From Arenicola marina (lineage: Eukaryota > Annelida > Polychaeta > Arenicolidae), in assembly GCA_964019135.1 (NCBI GenBank), contig OZ025260.1, positions 21,198,254 to 21,262,253 of the forward strand: a stretch of DNA of 64,000 nt. Reading direction: 5' to 3'. A program made the translations under genes and the position numbers. A model generated the notes under the pieces. The model was given only the letters and a program-made list of their open reading frames with translations, did no database searches and was not told where the DNA came from. Below, piece after piece: positions 55,925 through 64,000 of this stretch (its first letter is position 1; each line of letters begins with the position of its first letter).

Positions 55925-56270
55925 GACAGTTGGACGAGTGACCAGCGTGAAAAAAGAGAACACGTTCATTGGGTGGGTTGTCCCGGCCTTTTCATGACAA
56001 CCTTGCATGCCGTAAAAAATGCGAGACCACTACACTGTATAATATAGAGAGATTGACTCTAGTTTTCCACGGTGGACGTGTGTGGAGAAATAGGGCACAA
56101 TCATTGGGTAGGGTGTTCCGAGCTGTTCATGGCAAGCAAGCCGTGAAATATGCGAGCACCAAGGCACCTTGTAGAGAGAGAAGAAACTCGTATTTACAAA
56201 GGGGGGCGAGCGTGGAGAAATAGAGCACAGTCATTGGGTACGGTGCCCCGGGCTTTCTTTCGTCTCTGTC
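55925..56270 (-). repeat. about 115-bp units, minus orientation
   Basis: Three units read on the minus strand carry ctatttctccacgc, gtgtagtggtctcgcat and cacggcttgcttgcc, matching the plus-strand units at 54160-54400. Together the two sets form inverted arms around the 18-bp minisatellite. Confidence 0.55.
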
Positions 56271-58279
56271 ACTGCCTAAATGCACGCTTCTCGCACCATG
56301 TCGTTTGGCAAGCTACGCTCAGGCTAAGAGGGTCGATGGCGGAGGGTAAGGGGTGAGGGCGCGGGCGTGCGGGTGGGAAACGCTACAATTTGAGAAAGGG
56401 ATAGGTCGAAATAGCTATTGCCGCTCTCCCTTCCCCAACCGACTTAACAACCTAGCTGTGCCACTAAGCAAAGTATTGACTCGTTGGCGGGTGGGGGGGG
56501 GGGGGGGGCGTGGGGCGGCAGCAGAACCTTTCAGAAAAATGGGATACATAAAAATGGTTATTACCGCTTCCCCCCACCCCTCTGTCCCCACCCCACCCCA
56601 CTCCTGTGCCCTAGGAAAAGTTGGACATTTCCAAATTCGCCCAGATAAGGTTTGTATACTTTATACAAATTTCGTTGCAACTGCACGATGACAGTGTTTG
56701 TCGGCGGCATGGTTCACCCAACCGTTTGTCGCCGATAAAAAGCTGAGTCCGAACAGACACTGCGTGAAAAAAGCCAGTCCGGCTGGCTCTATTTTTTCAC
56801 AGCTCGCGATTTTCATACAACATACCCTTTCAAAAAAAGTTCTAATTGTGACTTGGACTCTTTCTTTTCATTACCTGATACGGTGTGTTATTAGGCTTAG
56901 GCTGGGTCCCGGCACTAATTTGTAGAAATGCGCCGCGCATTTTTCCTACCCATTTGCGCAGCGCCGCCCTGGCGAGCGAGTGTGTAAATGCATTGAGGAG
57001 CTAGGCGACAACAGAGATATAATGGAGCCGTTAGCGGAGTGATTCGAAGGCAGAGAGTGGCTGCGTTGTTCCGATAATATGTTTACTGATCGCTATGTTT
57101 TGCCGGGGGCAGGCGCATTCAATAAATATTTCACTTTCTATGCCCAGAGATTCCTTCAACTCTGTCTTATCTTCTGACGGTCGCCTTCGCCTATCTATCC
57201 CTATGGAGCCTTCAGGTTGTGAGGCCCTTTAACGCTATACCTTTAACGTCTGCCTCATGAAACCGTTTTCTGTGGTCTTTTTATTCTTAAGAAATCACTA
57301 CTTGTGACGTAAGTATATACGAGCCTGTTTCATTCCATTACGCTACCATACAGCCATCTACTTTGCAGTGTCTAGGCCACGGAGGTATCTCACGGTCTCA
57401 CAAAGAGCCACAGGTTTCTAGCCCAGCTGATGGCTACTCATCCATCAGTCAAACAAACAGCCGCCAGCGCTATCACACATTACACCATTGAACCCTCTCC
57501 CCCACCTTTCAGGTTTGGCAACACCGACGCCGCCGCATGCTTATAATCCCCCCCACGCCCCCCACCCCTCCCCCCCCTCCCCCGCCCCGCACCCAAATAG
57601 TGTTTTTCATGGTTTTCATTTGTTCACGGGTCGTGGGGGTCAAGGAATTAGGTAGTCTGGCCGGTGAGGCCGTAGATTTTGAATGCCGTGATTGGCCACA
57701 CGTACACTGCTGATGGCCATTGGCACACAGCGCCGCCGTCTGGAAGATTGCGACATCACCACAGAACTTTACTCCTGATGCTCGAAATGCCGACTGATTG
57801 TTCCATTTTTCATACAGGCTGATGGTCTGGGTTTGTTATAAATTGAACAAAACTCACCTGTATAATAAATAAATGGTCTTTCATATAATTATTTCCAAAG
57901 AAAAAGGAGGGAACTGTCTTCTAAACCCAATCACAATCGAATCTTTCTTTAAGCAATATTTATTACAAAATTTCAGTGTTTTCACCATTACATGGATCTG
58001 TGGCAGATATATTTATAAGAGACAAAAAAACGACACCTTCCATTTCAATGCTTCAATTGGAAAATGCAAGCGCATGAATTCGTTACACTTAAGCCGTATT
58101 TTCTGGTAAATCAAGCCCCGTCTTGTACTCAATAAAACTGCGTATAAATAAAACTTGAGAGTGTTGGCTGAAGTTCCTCGACATGAGATTGTACAGTGGC
58201 CAGCAAATTGACAAAGCAGTCTTTTACGTACCGAAATCGCAAAAGGGACTTGAGATTCTACAGGGATTCTTAGTGCGCA
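56271..58279. other. no gene recognised
   Basis: G and C runs occur near 56490 and 57550. No exon with splice context or recognised repeat family is visible. Confidence 0.45.
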
Positions 58280-59395
58280 TACGAAATGGCAAAGCTATAT
58301 TGATATCGGACATATCTTGAAATGGCAAAGCTATATTGATATCGGACACATCTTGAAATGGCAAAGCTGTATTGATATCGGACATATCTTGAAATGGCAA
58401 GGTACATTGATACCGGACATATCTTGAAATGGCAAAGCTACATTGATACCTGACATATCTTGAAATGGGAAAACTGCATTGATACCTGACATATCTTGAA
58501 ATGGCAAAATTATTTTGATACCGGACATATCTTAAAATGGCAAAGCTATATCGATACCGGGCATATCTTGAAATGGGAAAACTATATTGATATCTGACAT
58601 ATCTTGAAATGGCAAGGTACATTGATACCGGACATATCTTGAAATGGGAAAACTGTATTGATACCGGACATATCTTGAAATGGCAAAGCTACATTGATAT
58701 CGGACATATCTTGAAATGGCAAGGTACATTGATACCGGACATATCTTGAAATGGCAAAATTATTTTGATACCGGACATATCATGAAATAGCAAAACTATT
58801 TGGATACCGGACATATCTTGAAATGGCAAAGCTACATTGATACCGGACATATCTTGAAATGGGAAAACTATATTGATATCTGACATATCTTGAAATGGCA
58901 AAGCTACATTGATACCGGCATATCTTGAAATGGGAAAACTATATTGATACCGGACATATCCTGAAATGGCAAAGCTACATTGATACCGGGCATATCTTGA
59001 AATGGGAAAACTGTATTGATACCTGACATATCTTGAAATGGGAAAACTATATTGATACCTGACATATCTTGAAATGGCAAAGCTACATTGATACCGGGCA
59101 TATCTTGAAATGGCAAAGCTACATTGATACCGGGCATATCTTGAAATGGCAAAGCTACATTGATACCGGGCATATCTTGAAATGGGAAAACTATATTGAT
59201 ACCTGACATATCTTGAAATGGCAAAGCTACATTGATACCGGGCATATCTTGAAATGGGAAAACTATATTGATACCTGACATATCTTGAAATGGCAAAGCT
59301 ACATTGATACCGGGCATATCTTGAAATGGGAAAACTGTATTGATACCCGACATATCTTGAAATGGCAAAGCTACATTGACACCGACAGATCTTGA
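58280..59395. repeat. 36-bp minisatellite, about 31 copies
   Basis: The unit contains gacatatcttgaaatggcaa and agctacattgatacc. Two unit types alternate (gggaaaactatattgat and ggcaaagctacattgat), giving a partial 72-bp higher-order pattern between about 58930 and 59380. Being 12 codons long it keeps constant open frames. Confidence 0.95.
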
Positions 59396-59643
59396 ATAAC
59401 TCGAATAAACCAATAGCTAATTAAAGCAAACCCGAAGTGAGCATAACCAACAACAATTGATAACTCTTCAATGTTGAAACTTGTGTAATTTAATCATTTG
59501 ACTACGTTTAATTGTTCCTATGTTCTTCGATCTTCACGAGACATATGAATGGGTTTCAATTGCACTGAAGCATGTAACCTGACGGGCCCACATGTAAACA
59601 AAATGGCCCGAAATATTAATCCATCAACTGAACATTGTCTGGC

Positions 59644-59791
59644 CAGGGGCGGATCCAGGATTTTGAAAAGTGTGGGGGGGATCAGAGGATCCACCACCAC
59701 CACCGGGGGGAGGGGTGGGCGGGGTCCGCACAGACTCAGATAGCATTCTTCCTCAAAAAGGGGGGGGGTCCAACCCCCCTGGGTCCGCCCA
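59644..59791. mobile_element. CAGGGGCGGATC-related MITE
   Basis: It begins caggggcggatccagg and ends gggtccgcccag, with G runs and a cac microsatellite inside. It is a short, rearranged member of the family. Confidence 0.55.
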
Positions 59792-59799
59792 GAATCTGC

Positions 59800-60640
59800 T
59801 ACCGGCTGTATTGGGAGAATTACGAGGGTAGGCTGTATTGTTTCAGGAGTTATGTCTCTATCATGGAAGATAATGTTTGTCGAGCACATCAGGAATAATA
59901 GACCGTTACCGTTTGCCACATCAGCAGTGGTGTGTCAACTGGAGCTAAACCATTAGCGAATCATTTACAATGTTCGATTTCATTAGATACCATGGCATTA
60001 TAATGGATTATAAACTGCATTTGGAAAAGAGGCACTGATGAGTCGGAACTAGAACATTAGCGCTTGACGCAAAAGCGAGAAACGTAATTAATAACTGCAA
60101 AATGCCGTTAATTAACTTGTAAAATAACTGCATGTAGTGTAACTCCAGAAAAAGGCCGGGGCAGGCCCATGTGAGGGGTAACGGTGCCCCTTCCACCCAT
60201 CAACCGTTTCGCATGGCCGGATACGTCATAACAAAGGCAACATAAATGGCGTGTACCAATTCAATTTTGATTTTAGCGTAATAATCAGCATTAATGTCAT
60301 AACATCATAATACATGGAATCGTAATCAACATTTTTCAGGCACATAATCGTAATAAATGCAAAATACAAAGCAGTAGCCCTCGTTCACGATTTCCAACGT
60401 ATTCACAAGGTGCCGTTCCATAGCTGATACAGTACAGTGCCAAGCCGTGAGAAACTGGTCCAAATTTCTCCACTCCTTTCACCTATGGGCCCATATCTTT
60501 CGTAACCCGGGGATGTCCCGAAGGTGGACCGAATACGCACATTACGCATCGGTTAGCCGCCCGACACTTGTTTCACCTGGGTCGGGTGCGCGCGCATTAA
60601 TTCGGTATGCCGATGTGCCCCGTTCAAAACAGCACGGAAC
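59800..60640. other. no gene recognised; upstream flank of plus-strand gene
   Basis: No exon or repeat is recognised. The last 100 bp become GC-rich with ctgggtcgggtgcgcgcgca, consistent with a promoter. Confidence 0.4.
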
Positions 60641-60649
60641 ATGTGGGAG

Positions 60650-60660
60650 AAGATGGCGGC
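60650..60660 (+). promoter_or_regulatory. YY1-type core promoter motif
   Basis: aagatggcggc is an exact match to the YY1 consensus that lies just downstream of transcription start in many animal housekeeping genes. Its ATG opens a four-codon upstream frame (M-A-A-D-stop), 64 bp before the main start codon. Confidence 0.6.
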
Positions 60661-60713
60661 GGATTAATAAGTGATTGTCTAGGCTGGTTCCATTGCCCCT
60701 AAATTAACCGGAC

Positions 60714-60831
60714 ATGGCCGGTGTGAAAAGTTCACTGACCATTGACAGGGAAGAGCCGGAGTACACCGGGCGGCCTACCGCTTCTGGCCCCAAGAAATGC
60801 GCCCAATGCCGGATCAAGGCGTTACGATACA
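60714..60831 (+). CDS. unidentified plus-strand gene, exon 1
   Basis: The start codon has a good context (ggacATGG) and opens 39 codons: MAGVKSSLTIDREEPEYTG, then PTASGPKKCAQCRIKALRY. It ends in phase 1 at gtgagt. The CAQC pair hints at a small zinc site but I do not recognise the family. The YY1 motif upstream and phase agreement with exon 2 support it as a real gene. Later exons probably lie beyond the window. Confidence 0.6.
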
Positions 60832-61003
60832 GTGAGTCCGGAATTTTTTGTTCTTAAACTATTCTTTCGAAGAAGGCGCCAGTCGATCAAATGGTGAGTA
60901 TCTCTTTCCGCGGCGACACCGTGCGGACAGAGATTACCGGCCGATGGACAGCACCACCACCAGCACACAGCGCCACGCAGCGGCGATACGCATTCTCCCA
61001 CAG

Positions 61004-61101
61004 GCGACGCGGTGGCACCTAGCGGCGAGGAGTGGGACAAGGAGCCAGGCGAGATCAGGAGGCCATTCGGCAAGAGCGGCACAACGGTTGGTCGGCTACA
61101 G
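61004..61101 (+). CDS. unidentified plus-strand gene, exon 2
   Basis: An acceptor (ttctcccacag) and donor (gtaact) bound a 98-bp exon encoding DAVAPSGEEWDKEPGEI, then FGKSGTTVGRLQ. Its two leading bases complete a Ser codon with exon 1. If the donor is not used the frame continues 37 codons to a stop at about 61213, which would make a short alternative end. Confidence 0.55.
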
Positions 61102-61349
61102 GTAACTACGTATGACGGCGAGACAGACAGAAGCGAGACCAGCTCGCACCAGGTGTGGCCCCAGGTCAGGCCATCCGCGTTTCCTCCTATACATATCACA
61201 ATCGCTTGTTGTTAGTCAGTTTGTTTTCACTTTAATATAAAAAAAAAAAACACTAGATGGCGGCACCGCTCACCATGCAGTCCTGGCAGTGGTGGTGGTG
61301 GTTGACAGTGTCCCCACATTGTCCACACATCACATGGCTTGCTTTATAA

Positions 61350-61600
61350 TTAGTCCGGCACCTCAATGCACATGACTGGTGCGATGGTTCTGCCAAGAGA
61401 GTCATCCAGGGAACCAGCCTTGGCCTTGCGGGTATGTGATCCGGGGAGCTTTGCCCTCTGTCTGGCGCCGTCCCCGGCCTGCTCCTCCTGATCCCGACCG
61501 TCGTTCTGCTGCACCTTGTAGGAGATGTTGCCGTACTCCTGGAGCAGCGGACAGACGCCCAGCAGCCAGGGGCAGAAGTCCTTCCGCAGCCCAAACCACC
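61350..61600 (-). CDS. last exon of an unidentified minus-strand gene
   Basis: An acceptor (aacgttccag) precedes an open exon of 82 codons ending in TAA. It encodes WFGLRKDFCPWLLGVCPLL, then EYGNISYKVQQNDGR, a hydrophilic stretch and SLDDSLGRTIAPVMCIEVPD. The Trp/Cys-rich hydrophobic start looks conserved and the rest is polar; one NIS glycosylation motif is present. I do not recognise the family. Its upstream exons must lie beyond the minisatellite at 61741-64000. It converges on the plus-strand gene at 60714. Confidence 0.6.
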
Positions 61601-61740
61601 CTGGAACGTTAGCACATAGCCATTAAGCCTCATAATGGAATAGGAAAAGAACGCAGTTTGTATATATATTCGAGCCCAATTACTTCGTGTACCAACCAAT
61701 GTAAGAAAAAGTGGCATAGACAACCATTGAACAAACGTTT

Positions 61741-64000
61741 TGTCCATTGCCCGGCCTTGGTCTGTCCATTGCCCGACCCTGGTCTGTCCATTGCCCGACC
61801 CTGGCCTGACCATTGCCCGACCCTGGTCTGTCCATTGCCCGACCCTGGTCTGTCCATTGCCCGACTCTGGCCTGTCCATTGCCCGACCCTGCCCTGTCTA
61901 TTGCCCGACCCTGGTCTGTCCATTGCCCGGCCCTGACTTGTCCATTGCCCGACCCTGGCCTGTCCATTGCCCGGCCCTGACCTGTCTATTGCCCGACCCT
62001 GGCCTGTCCATTGCCCGACCCTGGTCTGTCCATTGCCCGGCCCTGACCTGTCCATTGCCCGACCCTGGCCTGTCCATTGCCCGACCCTGGCCTGTCTATT
62101 GCCCGACCCTGGCCTGTCCATTGCCCGACCCTGGCCTGTCTATTGCCCGACCCTGGTCTGTCCATTGCCCGGCCCTGGCCTGTCTATTGCCCGACCCTGG
62201 CCTGTCCATTGCCCGACCCTGCCCTGTCTACTGCCCGACCCTGGTCTGCCGATTGCCCGACCCTGGCCTGTCCATTGCCTGACCCTGGTCTGTCCATTGC
62301 CCGACCCTGGCCTGTCCATTGCCCGACCCTGGCCTGTCTATTGCCCGACCCTGGCCTGTCCATTGCCCGACCCTGGCCTGTCTATTGCCCGACCCTGGTC
62401 TGTTCATTGCCCGGCCCTGGCCTGTCTATTGCGCGACCCTGGCCTGTCCATTGCCCGACCCTGCCCTGTCTACTGCCCGATCCTGGTCTGTCGATTGCCA
62501 GACCCTGGCCTGTCCATTGCCTGACCCTGGTCTGTCCATTGCCCGACCCTGGCCTGTCCATTGCCCGACCCTGGTCTGTCCATTGCCCGACTCTGCCCTG
62601 TCCATTGCCCGACCCAGGTCTGTCCATTGCCCGGCCCTGACCTGTCCATTGCCCGATCCTGGCCTGTCCATTGCCCGACCCTGGCCTGTCTATTGCCCGA
62701 CCCTGGTCTGTCCATTGCCCGGCCCTGGCCTGTCTATTGCCCGATCCTGGCCTGTCCATTGCCCGACCCTGCCCTGTCTATTGCCTGACCCTGGCCTGTC
62801 CATTGCCCGACCCTGCCCTGTCCATTGCCCGACCCTGGTCTGTCCATTGCCCGACCCTGGCCTGTCCATTGCCCGACCCTGGTCCTGTCTATTGCCCGGC
62901 CCTGGCCTGTCCATTACCCGCCCTGGCCTGTCCATTGCCCGGCCCTGGCCTGTCCATTGCCCGACCCTGGTCTGTCCATTGCCCGACCCTAGCCTGTCCA
63001 TTGCCCGACCCTGCCCTGTCTATTGCCCGACCCTGGTCTGTCTATTGCCCGACCCTGGTCTGTCCATTGCCCGGCCCTGAATTGTCCATTGCCCGACCCT
63101 GGTCTGTCCATTGCCCGACCCTGCCCTGTCTATTGCCCGACCCTGGTCTGTCTATTGCTCGACCCTGGTCTGTCTATTGCCCGGCCCTGACCTGTCTATT
63201 GCCCGACCCTGGCCTGTCCATTGCCCGACCCTGACCTGTCCATTGCCCGGCCCTGACCTGTCCATTGCCCGACCCTGACCTGTCCATTGCCCGACCCTGG
63301 TCTGTATATTGCCCGGCCCTGACCTGTCAATTGCCCGACCCTGGTCTGTCCATTGCCCGACCCTGGCCTGTCCATTGCCAGACCCTGGCCTGTCCATTGC
63401 CCGACCCTGGCCTGTCCATTGCCCGACCCTGGTCTGTCCATTGCCCGACCCTGGCCTGCCCATTACCCGACCCTGGTCTGTCCATTGCCCGGCCCTGGTC
63501 TGTCCATTGCCTGACCCTGGCCTGTCCATTGCCCGACCCTGGTCTGTCCATTGCCCGACCCTGGTCTGTATATTGCCCGGCCCTGACCTGTCCATTGCCC
63601 GACCCTGGTCTGTCTATTGCCCGACCCTGGTCTGTCTATTGCCCGACCCTAGTCTGCCCATTGCCCGGCTCTGAATTGTCCATTGCCCGACCCTGGTCTG
63701 TCCATTGCCCGACCCTGGTCTGTCCATTGCCCGACCCTGGTCTGTCCATTGCCCGACCCTGGCCTGTCCATTGCCTGATCCTGGCCTGTCCATTGCCCGA
63801 CCCTGGCCTGTCCATTGCCCGACCCTGGTCTGTCCATTGCCCGACCCTGACCTGTCCATTGCACGACCCTGGTCTGTCTATTGCCCGACCCTGGCCTGTC
63901 CATTGCCCGACCCTGACCTGTCCATTGCCCGGCCCTGACCTGTCCATTGCCCGACCCTGACCTGTCCATTGCCCGACCCTGGTCTGTATATTGCCCGGCC
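61741..64000. repeat. 22-bp minisatellite, about 100 copies, running off the window
   Basis: The unit contains ccattgcccgaccctggc with variants ggccctg, gaccctgacc and tctattg. No stop codon occurs in the unit in any frame, so all six frames stay open for long stretches. The array lies in the presumed last intron of the minus-strand gene. Confidence 0.95.

Noticed and set aside
58224-59413. Repeated FQDMSGIN frames
   Set aside because: The 36-bp tandem repeat equals 12 codons, so open frames are automatic.
61630-64000. Repeated CPLPDPGLSIARPW and GQWTDQGRAMD frames
   Set aside because: A stop-free 22-bp unit opens all six frames; no evidence of a protein.

Overview
The window looks like invertebrate animal nuclear DNA, most plausibly a marine deuterostome such as an amphioxus or hemichordate, although the sequence alone cannot fix the species. 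The evidence is: spliced genes with 114-bp phase 1-1 EGF exons, a secreted mosaic protease, a BEL/Pao LTR element, an RTE-like LINE fragment, tRNA-derived SINEs, many MITEs with runs of C or G, and long minisatellites. No rRNA gene, CRISPR array or prokaryotic operon was seen.

Layout. 1-19 kb is a transposon graveyard with no host exon I can support. It holds two copies of a TIR transposon in opposite orientation, one broken by a nested insert, a foldback element built of tandem palindromes, and two nested long-TIR elements. Four of these insertions are flanked by perfect 9-bp duplications. A LINE 3' fragment, a tRNA-like SINE and a palindromic Tc1-type MITE follow. 18.9-26.8 kb is a young BEL/Pao retrotransposon with 911-bp LTRs and a 5-bp target duplication. 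26.98-27.32 kb is the last exon (minus strand) of a gene whose protein ends in a tyrosine-rich tail; it abuts a 200-N gap. 27.5-32.4 kb is two adjoining minisatellites. 34.0-35.6 kb is a near-copy of 3.7-5.0 kb.

The main gene runs on the minus strand from 51133 to 36712. Fourteen coding exons can be chained with every splice phase agreeing, giving a 634-residue secreted protein: signal peptide, then EMI-like, EGF, EMI-like, four EGF modules and a chymotrypsin-fold serine protease domain with an intact His/Asp/Ser triad. The intron after the exon carrying the IVGG activation site is filled by a 32-bp minisatellite that appears to have grown out of that exon's own end and splice donor. One intron appears to use a GC donor.

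52-60 kb is repeat-rich non-coding DNA (a duplicated CACGTG-rich block, an 18-bp and a 36-bp minisatellite). At 60.65-61.1 kb a plus-strand gene begins behind a YY1-type promoter motif. At 61.35-61.60 kb lies the last exon of a minus-strand gene whose upstream part lies beyond a 22-bp minisatellite that runs off the window end. The two genes therefore probably converge or overlap.

Many long open frames in the minisatellites (up to about 800 codons) are by-products of stop-free repeat units and are not annotated as genes.
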